DNA from: Scytalidium lignicola
Lineage: Eukaryota; Ascomycota; Leotiomycetes
DNA length: 64,000 nt
Assembly: GCA_002812745.2 (NCBI GenBank)
Contig: NCSJ02000141.1
Coordinates: 42,526 to 106,525, forward strand
Direction: 5' to 3'
Shown: positions 10,951 to 23,049 of the stretch, one piece after another
How positions within the stretch are numbered: position 1 is the stretch's first letter
Layout: the number at the start of each line of letters is the position of its first letter
Notes under the pieces: model-generated
Database searches by the model: none
What the model saw: only the letters and a program-made list of their open reading frames with translations
Told to the model about the DNA's origin: nothing
Program-made: the position numbers and the translations under genes

Positions 10951-12507
10951 TTCANTTCTCTTGTTCTTAATTTCATTCATAAACCTAATATTGAATATAT
11001 ATATATTGTTAAGTATACTTTAAGGGTTTATAATCTCAAAAACATTCTTTTCAAGTAGTCTTAATATTTCAACTTAACATAAGGCTATAAATTAAGGTTG
11101 TTCAAGTTCCTTATCTTATAAGAAAACAATGACTTCAAGGTATTTATAAGGTCTTTCACATTTATACTTTACTAATAGTATTAATAGTAGAATAACAATT
11201 ATAGTTAACTTATTAAGCTCTTCTTAATACTCTTCAATAGTTGTAATTTCTAGTTTTAACTCTGATAACTTGATTTTATCAATTCCTTTTGTAAGTATAA
11301 AGTATAATTTCACAATTATTAACCTGAATAATATATTCTTATACAGTAATGTTAATACATATGTTTTTTNGTTTTATACTTATAAGCTTGTATAACCCTT
11401 CTTAACTTTTATTCTAACTTATGTTTCTTACTCTTTACACAAGAACATTTAAATTCAGCAATAAGTTGTAAATAATACTTATATTAAAATTGTTACACAT
11501 ATTGATTACATCTTATACTTGTTGTTTTGCCCTGATTTTGTTAATTTCCTCTATAGCCTTCTTGATCACCATAACTCTTTAGCTTATAATTAAGGCTAAG
11601 ATGTCAAGTTCTGACATATATAAGTAAGTATTATAAACTAATAATATAAGAATAAGTTTGTTAAGTTTTACTAAATTATTAACAACCTTAAACATTATTT
11701 ATAAAGTTATATCTTTGTCAAGATTATAAATTTCAATTATAATTATCTAATAAACATGTTATACAAGTATATAATATTGTTCAACATGGTTAATTAAGTT
11801 GTAAACTTCTATTAAAACTACTTTCAAGATTGTTCTTATAACTATAATACTTTGTTAGAACTCCTTATTGACAAAGTTCTTTTCAACATCAATTATAATC
11901 TAGTCTAAAGGTCTTAAGTAAATGTTAATCTAACAAGTTTGTAAAATGTTCTAAATATACTTTATATTAATATTTTAAAGCTATTTATCAGCTTGGTAAT
12001 GTATTCTTTCGTTGATAATATAAAGTATAAATTTGTTATTAATATAAAAGATATTAACAATAATAGAGTAGTTAAAGTTGATGTTATCTTATAAGTTGAA
12101 TTTAAATCTTCTTAATGACTTCTTATAACATTAACAATAAGTACAGAACTTAGTAAAGTATTCTAACATGTCCTTATCAATATTATAACTTACAAAGTTT
12201 AACATATACTATAATCTGACTACTAACAAGTAATTAAAATGTTAGTGTAAATATTGTAATTCTATATTAGTCAAGAAACAAAGGTTTTCCTTTAATAAAT
12301 CAAAAANCAAGGATGTATAAAGATATATCTTAAAGTAAAAAGCTATANGCTAAATCANTTATATGACTAAAATACTTCCTTATAAAGTAATAAGTAAATT
12401 TATAAGGTTATTGAAATATATACTTAATTAATTTATATTTATTAAGCATAACAAAAAGGGAGTAGTTAATTTAACTATATAGAATTCAATTTACTTAATT
12501 AGTATAT

Positions 12508-12774
12508 TGTCAAGGTTATCCGTACATAAAGTGAAGAGAGATTAGGAGGCTAAAACATAATAAGAAACTAACAGTGTAATAACAGTTGATTAAGTATAAA
12601 TTCACTTTGAAACTTAGTATTCTCTTAAAAGTACAAGATTGATCTCTGACTCTTGTTAAAGAGAAGAGGAAACCCCCTTCTTTATAGACAGGAGTCAATA
12701 ACTAAGGAGCAGTTAAAACTCAGACTACTATCCTTTTCCTCCTTTCATATGATTAATATGCTGAAGCCTTAACA
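12508..12774. mobile_element. Solo LTR of a second retrotransposon family, with TSD
   Basis: 267 bp from TGTCAAGG to CCTTAACA (near-perfect terminal inversion), flanked on both sides by TATAT (12503-12507 and 12775-12779). It is a RIP-damaged relative of the LTR at 22260-22526. No internal sequence is attached, so it is a solo LTR left by recombination after insertion into copia copy A. Confidence 0.8.
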
Positions 12775-15359
12775 TATATTCATTAGTATAAAACTTATCA
12801 AAGTTATACTTTTAATTCTAAATTATACTATTATTATACTTTTAGTTGTAATATTCAATATTATAATTTAGTCTACTCATTATAAAACTTTAAATTGACT
12901 ATAACTAATTGTAAAATATTTTACAACTTTTGTATTAACCAAGATTCTATGAAATTATCTTGAATTATACCTTGTTAAGCTCTTTATATTATATACTTTT
13001 ATTATAATTATTATGAAGGTTTTTAGGTTAAGTTTTTAAAGGTAATTCTTAGTCGTTAACACTTTAATAGTTAGTTAGTATAAGAAAGTGTTATTAGTTA
13101 ATTCTATAATAATTAATGTAATTAATTCTACTAAGAAACTTTTATATAAAGTAAAGAATATAATTATAATAAAGAATATAGTTTTAAGTTGGTCAAGTTC
13201 CTCAAGGTTTGTTTCTACATTGTTATAAGCAAATAAAGTCTTAAAAGTAAAGTTTAACTCATCTTCTTCAAAGTCACTTCCTTCATAATCAACAATATAG
13301 TGTTTAAACTGTTCATTAAAATGTTATCCAAAGTTACAAATGTTAAAGTTAAATTTACTTATATTTCTAGCTTTGAAATATACTTTCTTCATATCTTACT
13401 CTTTTTGTAAGTGTTTTTATGATTAATATTCTTTTCTTTTGTATATAAAATATCATCTTTATGTTTAAGAATATGGAGTAATACATCTGAAGCTTTATAA
13501 ATTAAATCATTAGCTTGTATTATGATTGATATAGTAATAATAGTTTATAAAGTAGGTTTTACTATTATATTCTTATTCCTTTTCCTTCTTATATAATATA
13601 ATAAACAAATAGAGTTTGTTGATAAGTTATTCTAAGTCTTTTAGTAAGTTTGAAATAATATATTTATACATTGGAAATCCTTAACAAGTAGTAATCAACT
13701 TCTTATAAAGAATATTGATTATCTTAAAAGTTAATTAAAAGTTATATTAAAGTTCTTAAAGCTTGTTAATAAGTAATTGTATATTCTCAAGTATTGTTTT
13801 CTTAAAGTTTTTAACTATGATCAAAGTTAACATTATGCCTTCTTATTCAGTATAAATTCAATGATAATATATAAGNTTTTTTGTAGAAGTTGTATATATA
13901 AGTGTATATTTCTTCAAATATACGTTTAACAAGGTTATTAACAATAAAATAGCCTTTTACTAGCCTTATTAACATAATAAAGAACATTTTAATATAGAAT
14001 TCTTATGATAATTCTACTTGTTTATAATAACTCTTAAAGATTATCAACTTATATTCAAAGTTATTAATTACTTTATTATACTTCTAATCTTCTATATACA
14101 TCTTAACAATATTAAAGACTTGTTTTATGTACATAAGTTAAGTTAAAGGTAATAATGATAAGTTAAACTTATAATTAGAATTGTAATCTTGTTATAACTT
14201 GTAAAACTGTTGATAATTGTTTTAAAAGGTTATAAAGGTCAGAAAAGTACTTGATTCCTAGTTTGTATATATTGAACTAAGAACCTTAAAGCTAATTTAA
14301 GCATTTGTAAAATAAGTAATTATAAGGAGTATAATAATTACAAAGGTAATAAGTCCTTTTTAAAGGTCTTAAGAAGTATATTAAAGGTCTTCTTCATTTT
14401 ATAAGTGTTATTCTTCTTTTTGTATAACATTTACAAGAGTTTGAGTAATTATAATACTCTTAATATTGTGTATTATATATATACTATTATAGTAAAGGTA
14501 ATTCTATAAGCTTTATATCTCTTTCTAAGTAATAACCTTGAAGATATCAACTGTAAAGTTCTTGAAGTCCTTTTAGAATAAGTTTTATAAGTTTACATTA
14601 TTAATTCTATCAAGATAATACTTATAAACCTTAGTAGTTAAGTATTCTTGTATATTGTTTATAATAACATCCTTAAAGTCTATTCCTTATTCTTATTTCT
14701 TGATTAATATTATTTAATTTACCCTTATAATACTCTTTGTTACTCTTATAATAATTTCTAACTTATTCTTCTTTGTAATCCTTGTTATATCTTTTATTTC
14801 TATTATATTTCTTGTTATTCTTAAACTTTACATGTATAATTTACTAGTACTAGTACAAAGTACTTGATTAGTTGAAAAGTNAAAACTGGTTATGTTTAAG
14901 TACAAAGAGTATTTACTTATAAGTAATAAACTTTGTAGTCTTAAGAGCTTGGACAAATGTCTTCAAGGATATAATAACTTCTTAATCTTCTTAAGTATAA
15001 AGTTTTATAAACTCTTAAAGTTCTCTTGTATACTTATAAAAGCTTATAATTCTATAATAAAAGTAAAAAGATTATAAGTTAATAGTTTAACATATTGTTT
15101 TCAGTTTAAAATAAAAGNNNTAAAGAAAGTAATAGNTTTTGAATAGAAATTGATAAAAATAAAAGATAGAAAAGTGGTTTTTCAAATAGAATTAGTCAAT
15201 TAGTTAATTATATAACTTTGTAAGTAAATTACTAAGTATTTAACCAAATGTATTGTTTTTAACAAAAACAAGTTTAGTAATAATAGTTATGAAAAGGGAC
15301 TACTGAATATCCTATTAATTAAGCTGTAATTGTTGAATAGTTATTTCTCCTTTTAACTA

Positions 15360-15480
15360 GTAGATTTTAATTTTATAAAAGGATTATTAAGTGTTTAGCT
15401 AAACAGTGATTATAATCTCTTAAGATTTAACTTTAAAAGAGGACTGTTAAGCATTTTGCTAATAAATAATAATCTCCTGA
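15360..15480. repeat. Imperfect tandem duplication of about 60 bp
   Basis: Two adjacent units, about 15360-15421 and 15422-15480, share AGATTT, TTAAG-G/C, TTTAGCTAA-like and TAATCTC blocks with transition differences. They lie in what would be the leader region of copia copy A, next to its right LTR. Confidence 0.4.
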
Positions 15481-15502
15481 TCTGTATATATAAACTGATT
15501 AG

Positions 15503-15695
15503 TATTAGTTCACTTATAATACAAAGTATAATATATAATTATATGTAATATACTTGTTGTACTATTCTATAGTTGTTATACAATTAAAGGTAAGAGAGTA
15601 AAGCTGTAAAAGCTTTACTTGTTCTTATTACCTAATCAAGATTAACTTATAAGGGCATGTAAATATCATATGTACATAACTACTATTCTACTAAC
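15503..15695 (-). repeat. LTR of copia copy A (5' LTR in element orientation)
   Basis: 193 bp in the same orientation as 9219-9412. The right flank (TTAAGATTATAC) does not match the internal sequence that follows the other two copies, as expected if this LTR is the outer boundary of the element. It could instead be an independent solo LTR. Confidence 0.6.
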
Positions 15696-17557
15696 ATTAA
15701 GATTATACTTAATATTTTATTTGTATTAATTATAATTATAAGATGTATAAATAACANTTTAAAACTAACAATTACTTTAAAGAAGATCATAATTATAAGA
15801 ACATTTTAAATTTAATATAAATATAAATATATTTAATTTAACTTATAATTATAATAACAAGTATATTAATGTTGTTAAAGTTAACTAATAAGATGTTATC
15901 CTTATAATAATATTTATCTTCTTAAAGGTAATTAATTAATCTGTTAATAAAATTTATAACATTTACGTTAAGACTTTTTATATTATTCATCATTTTATTC
16001 TACTATTATTAATAATACTTTTAAAGAAGATATTATTTAAGTATATTAAGTTTTAATAAACATTAACATTTATTATTAAAAGTATAATAACTTTAAAGGT
16101 TAATAAGTATAAAACGGCTACATTTCATTGAATAATTCTTTATCTTGTTTTATGTTGTTACTTTATTTATTACTTTAAATAATTTTTACAAAGTATCCTT
16201 TTACTATATAAGTTAGTATAAATATTTTTACTTAATTATTATACAATTATAATTTTTAAAATGTTGAATAAAATTAAATTTTAATCATCGAAATTTAATA
16301 CTTTATGTTATAATATTTATAATAGTTAACAAATTAATAAATAAAACTATTTGATTAAAAGTTAATTTGTAAAATAATTCTTGTATTTCATTAATTAAAT
16401 TTTAACATATTAATTGTAATTTATTCATTTTAATCCTTTTCCCTTTATAAAAAATCATATACTTATTTAAAGACTAGTAAATATTAAATGACTTTTGATG
16501 AAGTTTATTATACATCTTTTTTATAACTAATTATAATAAGATGTTAAAGATGAACAAATATAAACTCTTATATAAATGTTAACTTCAGATTTGATGAATG
16601 CATTATAAGATAGACTATATATTATACTTAACTTATAACTTTAATATAAGTTATAATTCTAATAATATTACAACTTTTAATATAATTAACTGTTTAATTT
16701 ACAAAATATAACTTAAGATGAATGTATATTATATAAAATCATGTAATTATAATCTGTTAACCTTAATACTTTGTACAATTAAATAATACATTAACAGTAA
16801 ATTATATAACTTTATCTTATTAGTATTTTACATTAACATTAACATATANAAAACATATTAATATATTAACTAATAAGTTATACTTGAACAATAACTTCTT
16901 AAAGTTTTTATTTGCATTTATTTATATATATATACATTAAATGTACNTTTTATTGTTTTTATGTAAATTAAACTTTAGTTTTTATAAATAATTAACTTTA
17001 TTCTTTTTGATAAATTATGATTATAATTATAATTAACTTCATAATTAATTATTACTTATTAATCTTGTTTTCCTTGTTTTTTAACATTATTCACATAATA
17101 TAATATATGAATTATACTTATACTTTATTACATTAAGTCATTAACTGTATATTTTAATGTAATTTGAATAATTATTAGCTAATTACCTTGTTCTTAAACA
17201 ATGTTTACAATTTTAATATATCCTTATAATGATTAATAGTTATTAACATATTTAAGTATCATTTTAAAATACATTTTTATATTATTATCAACTATTAAAG
17301 TTTAAACTTATCTTTATTAATCTTATTTGTGAACTTATACATCTTAATAAAATTATACTTAAATTAATTAAGTATATTATTTTACATTATAAACTAATAT
17401 TAAAATTTACTTTATTAATTAATACTTTTACTTCTTTACNTTTTTATATTATACTTTATATAATAAAATTATTCATAAGAATATAATTTAAGCTTTTATT
17501 AATTTTATTAACTAAAATTAATTTAACTTTACTTATATTAAGTATAATAACTTTAAA
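15696..17557. other. AT-rich sequence without recognisable features
   Basis: Almost only A and T, with no frame, repeat or motif I can identify. It is probably fully decayed transposon DNA. Confidence 0.5.
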
Positions 17558-17985
17558 CTAGCTAGACTGTTATATTAGACTATAGTCTAGTCTGGACAAG
17601 ACTATAATTTACAGTTTATAATCTGTAAAATTTTAAGCAAAACTGTAACTTATAATCTGGATTTAAATTTTTAAGACTAAACTATAAAACAATCTTTATT
17701 TTTTAAGTTAGACTAGACTACAATCTAATTTAAATAAAGTAAGATTGTAATTTGTTAATATTACTTAAATAAAACAAAAATATACTAAATATAATAATAT
17801 TTTAGACTACATAGTCTGAACACAGTCTGAGTACAATCTGATATTAATATACAATTCTCATTTTTTAAACTAGACTAAACTGTAATCTTACAGTTTAGTC
17901 TTAAAATTTTAGTATAGTCTACAGTCTGAGTACAGTCTTTACAAAACTTACAGTCTGGTCCAGTCTAGACTAATCAGCTAGTCTA
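17558..17985. repeat. AGACT-rich inverted-repeat element R1
   Basis: About 430 bp dense in the pentamer AGACT and its complement AGTCT. The ends are inverted (CTAGCTAGACT at left, AGCTAGTCTA at right). Its complement aligns with R2 at 18672-18900, including a shared AATTTTAAGACTAAACT segment. It resembles a MITE-like non-autonomous element. Confidence 0.55.
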
Positions 17986-18671
17986 AGTAACTTGTCATTA
18001 TTAATACTTTTCTTTAATTTGTTTACTTTTATTTATTTCTTAGTATTTGTTATTTTTCTTTTTAAATTATAATTATATTAAAATTTCCTTATATAATCTA
18101 TTATGAAGTACTTTTACCTTCTTGTAGTTTTTGTTAATATGTTTTCTTAGTATATTCTAACTTTAAGTTTTAAAATTATAATTTTAACATATATAAGATC
18201 TCTTTTAAATGTAAAGAATAAGTGAAAAAAGTAAATTTATTATTAAGTTATTTGATAATCAAACAATTAAATTAAATAAGAAATACTTTAATATATACTT
18301 TAACTTTATGTATATAACTGAAATAATATGAAAATCTAACTATTAATAGTAAAATATGTTTATATAAAATACAAATAAGTATATTAAACTTCTTATTTAA
18401 TATTATAAGATTATACAAGTCTTTAAAGATTAAACTAATTATCTTGAACTAGTTTATTTGTGTATAATAAACAAGATATATATATAATATTAAAGTAATA
18501 TATTATTCTATGATTATAATATACATAAAACGAATTTACATGATTTTTACAAAGAGTTAATTATTATAACTCNTTTTATTTAAAGGCTTAAAGCTTAATA
18601 ATACTTAATTATACAAAGAACTTCTAAAGAGGTAAGGAAAAGGTCATGTAATAGATCTAGAAGATCTGAAT
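17986..18671. other. AT-rich spacer between R1 and R2
   Basis: About 690 bp of AT-rich sequence with no frame or motif I can identify. Confidence 0.4.
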
Positions 18672-18900
18672 TAGACTAGCTAATCAGTCTAAACCAGACT
18701 AGACTGTGGGTTTTGTAAGGACTATTTCGAGACTATAATCTGTATAGTCTAGACTGTATAATCTACAATCTAAAGTTAAAATTTTAAGACTAAACTATAA
18801 GACTACAGTCTAGTCCAACAACAAATGTGAGGACTGAATATTAGTATTAGACTGTATAGTCTAGTCTTTACAGTCTAGTCTAGCTAGACTGTACAATCTA
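18672..18900. repeat. AGACT-rich inverted-repeat element R2
   Basis: About 230 bp in inverted orientation to R1. It starts TAGACTAGCTAATCAGTCTA and ends in CTAGCTAGACTGTACAATCTA-like sequence. It is shorter than R1, so one of the two has an internal gain or loss. Confidence 0.55.
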
Positions 18901-20652
18901 AGCAAAAAAATATATTCAGATAATTAATTTATATAAAATAATAATAGTATTAATTTATATTTATAAATTTTGCAAAATGATAATATAAATATTTATTTTA
19001 ACAATTAAAACCTAATAGTATTACTGTATTACATTATTATATTATATTATTATATCAAAGTTATTATCATTAAAAGAGACTTTTATTCATAACTATAATA
19101 ATTCTAATCTAAAAATGAGTTATACTTTAAACTACAACTGATTTGCAAAACTACTTAACTAATTTTATATTTTTAATTTGAATAATAATACACTTAATAT
19201 AAATGTAACATTAGTTTGTAATTATAAATTATTAGTATAAAGTTAAAATTTTTATAAAACTTAACTTACCTTCAAAGAATAAGACTAAATAAGCTTTTGA
19301 TACTTCTTATAATACTATAATAACAATACTTTAAAATCACATTTATTAGCTTACATAACCAAAATTCAGAATAATTTTATAAACTAATTGTTAAAATAAT
19401 AGTCAAAATACTAAAAAGCTTATCTCCTTCTAATAATGCTTAATCTCTATTAATACTCATCTTATATTTAAGTTAATACTTATTAAACATGTTAAAAAGT
19501 TAAATGAAAAACTTATTACTAAGTTTGAAAATACAAGTAACTTTAATTAAAGTAACAAAACTAATAACCAAGTAAACTTAACTTAAATGATTAACCTTTT
19601 AAATATTCTTCTTCTTTTCATGTTTAACAATAATTACTTATTATTTTACTTAATTTGTCATAAAAATCATAGTATATTTTGTTATAATTATTAGTATAAA
19701 GCATTAAAAACTAAAGTTGATTTACTTACTATTAACTTTGTTTTAAATAAAAATACTTTTAATATATATTATATTTCTTAATATATTATAATAATAAACT
19801 AAAACTTATTAACTTTAAGATTCTTAAATAAATTATATTACTTTATATTATTACTATTAAGTTTAATAACAAAGAATAAAGTAAAACATATATAATAAGT
19901 ATATGTATAATAGTTGACAAAAAGAAAAANGAATCAAAAAAAAGATTATACTTATATATTTATGCCTTCATATTATATTATACTAAACAATATATAAGTT
20001 TACTATTATAATTATAAATAAATGCTAAATTCCATTATAAGTTATAATACACAATAAAAGAAAATTTTTGTAAATAATAAAAATATAAAGAAACTTTTAT
20101 TAATAATATAAAACTTCTTTATTATTAATATAAAGAATTATTATAAAGATAAATAACAAAGAAAAATNAATATAGAATAATAGTAAATAATAATAATAAA
20201 TAATAATACTAAGAAATCAATAAAANTACAATAATAATAATAAATAACAATAACTTTACATATATATATATATAATTATCTTTAGTTTTTTCTATTTTTT
20301 TTTCTATACTTCAAACAACTGTCAAATCATTAAAGTAATACTTATTCCTTTAACTCTTATTATAATGAAGAGTAATATAATATAATAACATAATATATAC
20401 TAATATTCGATTCTAACAATATTAACTATAATATCTAATTTATTTTTTAATGAACAATATACTCAAGTACAAGATACTATTTAAGTTATCATTCAAAAAG
20501 CTTTAATTGCTAACCAACAAATAAGTATATACTTCTTCCTTATAATCAAATTATATACTTATAATTATAAACATGTAATTAAGCTTGTAAAGTTTAATTA
20601 CATGTTTATAATTAAGTTAACCTTTTTGTGAAAATACAAATTACAAAATTAT
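18901..20652. other. AT-rich sequence without recognisable features
   Basis: Composition is close to pure A/T with short TA runs (for example near 20260). No coding relic was recognised. Confidence 0.5.
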
Positions 20653-20846
20653 TATCGGTTTACTTATAACACGAAGTATAGTATGCAATTATACGTAATA
20701 TACTCGTTATGCTATTCTATGGTTGTTCTACGATTAGGGGTAGGAGAGTGAAGTTGTAAGAGCCTTACTCGTTCTTACTACCTAATCAGGACTAACTTAC
20801 AGTAGCATATGAATATCATGTGTATGTAACTACTATTCTACTAACA
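20653..20846 (-). repeat. LTR of copia copy B
   Basis: Least damaged of the three LTR copies, reading TATCGGTTTACTTATAACAC to CTACTAACA on the plus strand. It is useful as the reference for the family. Confidence 0.75.
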
Positions 20847-21089
20847 CTAGAACTACTTTAAAAATAACCATATATTATAACTCCCAAAATGCTCAAATCC
20901 ATAGAGTTTTCCCAATTGCATGCTAATTGCCTAATTAGGAATAGCTCCAAATCCCTCCTTTGTAAGATTCTCTGTTCTACTACCTACACTGTTATATTCT
21001 ACCTATTTTACTACTTCCAATTATTCTACCTATTTTACTACTTCCAATTGCACTTTATTAGTATTTAACAGTTGNTTTTAAAGCATTTG

Positions 21090-21489
21090 ATAGCTTTCCT
21101 TTAGTCATGGAATTAACTGGATTTATGGTTTCTTCAATCCATTGTACTTTAACGATCTAGCGTCATTTGTATGCTTAGTAAAGGCATATCATGTCAATTA
21201 TAAGCTGCTTTTCTTGTGTAGTTCTCAACTTAACAAGGCAATTGTACAATGACTTTGAATCTGTACATATAACTAATAAGAGGTTGATTTTGAGGATTCT
21301 TTTGATAGTTGACTTGATCATAGTCTTCATATTGAATCCATGAGCTATTCTATACAATTCTAAGGCCAAAACATTACATATGACCCTTTTGCACTTGATT
21401 GACATCCAGTATAGTATATTCATGTTTCCTTTACAGTTTACAAGTGTTATAATATAGCTAATTTGTAATAATAAGTCTTTGTTGTTCAT
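21090..21489 (-). pseudogene. Copia RNase H domain, partial (copy B)
   Basis: A 104-codon minus frame (21489-21175) carries the copia-type RNase H segment VLALELYRIAHGF, then VICTDSKSLYNCLVKLRTTQ. Just past its stop the same frame continues with a VKVQWIEETINP-like segment and MTK, the usual end of copia RNase H. The first RNase H acidic position is still present (CTDS). It is inactive because both the frame and the element are truncated. Confidence 0.75.
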
Positions 21490-22259
21490 AAATAAAGTGT
21501 TTGTAAAGACTAATAGTTATAATGTCTTTTTATCAAGCTTGATGAATTGTATTCCTTTGGTAATATTCTAAATCTGCTATTATAAGTGTTTATTCAGTGA
21601 TTTCATATCTTCTTAACTAAGATTAATAGCTTAAGCAGTTATTAATAAGTTATATAATGCTTTTAGTTAGCAAACTGAAGTTATATATACTTTTTGAGTA
21701 TGTTGTATAATATATTACTCTTTAATAATAAGGTTTTAACATACAATTCCTTATAAGCTTGTTNTAATAGNTNATTTCCTGATTACAAGTTGTAAATTAA
21801 CATATTAACACTCTTAAGTAAGTGAAATTCTAATATTGTTCAGTTGTATAATACTCTTATTAAACTTGATTCTCTTGTTAATAGTTAACATTTCATGTTC
21901 TTTTGTTAAGAAGTTAACCTTTTTCAGTTATTCTTACTTAAGTTTAACAAATTAAATGTCTTCAACAAACAAGGTATTATTAGTTCAAAGTCTTATATTA
22001 CTAAAAGGTTTAATGTTATACAATAAGCAAAGATTGTATATTAACAGTTTTATAGTAAGTACTTTGACATGGTAAGAGTAATAGGTTTAAAACTAGTAAT
22101 TTCTAGCTTTAAGGACTTTGTAAAATAGTTTTACAACTTGTAGAATTGAACTTTTATAAAGACTAAGTTGTTTTATAAACTCTAAAGGTAGTTGTATGTA
22201 GAAATCCTGATTTAATAAGGTAATAAACTGTATGTACACTTGTGAAATGTCTTATAAGT

Positions 22260-22526
22260 TGTTAAGGGTATCCGTACGTAGAGTGAAGAGAGACCAGGAG
22301 GCTGAAACATAATAGGAGACTAGCAGTGAGATAGCAGTTGGTTAGGTGTAGATTCGCTCTAAAACTCGGTGCTCTTCTAAAATTACAAGATTGATCTCTG
22401 ACTCCTGTCAAAGAGAAGGGGAAACCCCCCTCTTTATAGACGGGAGTCAGCAGCTAAGGAGCGGCTAGGACTCAGACTACTATCCTTTTCCCCCCTTCAC
22501 GTGATTAGTGCACTAAGGCCCTGACA
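22260..22526. mobile_element. LTR of second retrotransposon family at a chimeric junction
   Basis: 267 bp from TGTTAAGGG to CCCTGACA, a less damaged relative of the solo LTR at 12508-12774. The flanks differ (TAAGT left, AGGAG right), so there is no target duplication. On the left it cuts off copia copy B, and on the right it abuts the tail of a Tc1-type transposase. Confidence 0.75.
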
Positions 22527-22660
22527 AGGAGCTTAAAGTAGTCATGCAAGATATATGGGAGAATAAGATATCAATTGAACGGCATATTAACCATTTTATT
22601 GATATTATGCCTGAAAGGATAGCAAAGGTCAGGATGCGAAAGGGAGGCCCTTCAGGGTAG
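22526..22660 (+). pseudogene. C-terminal remnant of a Tc1/mariner-type transposase
   Basis: A 44-codon frame ends in TAG with MQDIWENKISIERHINHFID, then MPERIAKV and RKGGPSG. This matches the usual last helix and the RxGGP ending of Tc1/mariner (DDE_3) transposases. The catalytic part is missing because the LTR takes its place. Confidence 0.6.
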
Positions 22661-22675
22661 TAGTAGTAGTAGTAA
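22658..22675. repeat. Short TAG trinucleotide run
   Basis: Five to six TAG/TAA-type triplets start at the stop codon of the Tc1-type remnant. Confidence 0.6.
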
Positions 22676-22828
22676 TTGTAATAGTAAAATAGGGGTAATA
22701 AAATAGCCATAGAAAATTCCTTAATTTAGGTGGCAGAATTCGCTCGCTTGCATGGGGATGCCGAATCATTTCTGACACCCCCTTACGTACATGCTTCCTC
22801 TAAAACTATTAATAGAATAGTGAACTAT

Positions 22829-22864
22829 CCCCTCGTCTGGTGGAAATGGAGGCAGTTATGCAAA
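22829..22864 (+). repeat. Left TIR of piggyBac-type element
   Basis: 36 bp, identical to the complement of 24996-25031. Confidence 0.9.
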
Positions 22865-23049
22865 TTGTGTAATTTATGCCAATTTATGCAAATCTGACAG
22901 CCCCACTTCAATTTTAATGGTTCGGTAAAATTATGCAATACCCCCCTGAACAGTTTTGTTAGCAAATTACTATGTATTCTGTTCTTCCATGTATTGGACG
23001 CGTTCGCGTCTTGCATTTTAGGATTTTCGAAAACATTAGCTTTACTACC

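Larger units (their letters stand above)
9219..15695 (-). mobile_element. Copia-type LTR retrotransposon, minus strand, RIP-decayed (copy A)
   Basis: Two direct repeats of about 194 bp, 9219-9412 and 15503-15695, flank roughly 6.1 kb. Read on the minus strand, the LTR starts TGTTAGTAGAATAG and ends near AAGTGAAC-x-GATA; the terminal CA expected of an LTR is now TA. The half next to the left LTR matches the better-preserved copy B at 20653-22259, which encodes copia RNase H and flanking polymerase. No clear 5-bp target duplication is visible (TAAAG versus TTAAG). A solo LTR of another family (12508-12774) is nested inside. Gag, protease and integrase could not be read through the damage. Confidence 0.6.
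3900..22259. other. AT-rich, RIP-damaged transposon block (AT isochore)
   Basis: Composition changes sharply near 3.9 kb to long runs of A and T and returns to normal near 22.26 kb. No intact gene is present. Relics of coding frames are crowded with TAA/TAG where CAA, CAG or TGG would restore sense, and related repeat copies differ mainly by C/T and G/A transitions. This is the signature of RIP, known from Pezizomycotina. Scattered N bases also concentrate here. Confidence 0.9.
20653..22259 (-). mobile_element. Truncated copia-type retrotransposon (copy B)
   Basis: Begins with a 194-bp LTR (20653-20846) of the same family as copy A and continues through the 3' part of pol on the minus strand. 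It stops abruptly at 22259 where another LTR begins; copy A continues beyond the equivalent point (about 10798). It has more G and C than copy A, so it received less RIP or is younger. A 29-bp tandem duplication (TATTCTACCTATTTTACTAC type) at about 20995-21050 is absent from copy A. Confidence 0.75.

Noticed and set aside
12516..12698. 60-codon minus frame
   Set aside because: It lies wholly inside the solo LTR at 12508-12774 and is not coding.
22972..23049. Upstream ATG of the piggyBac transposase
   Set aside because: The added 26 residues have no family match and the ATG at 23050 has a much better start context; kept only as an alternative.
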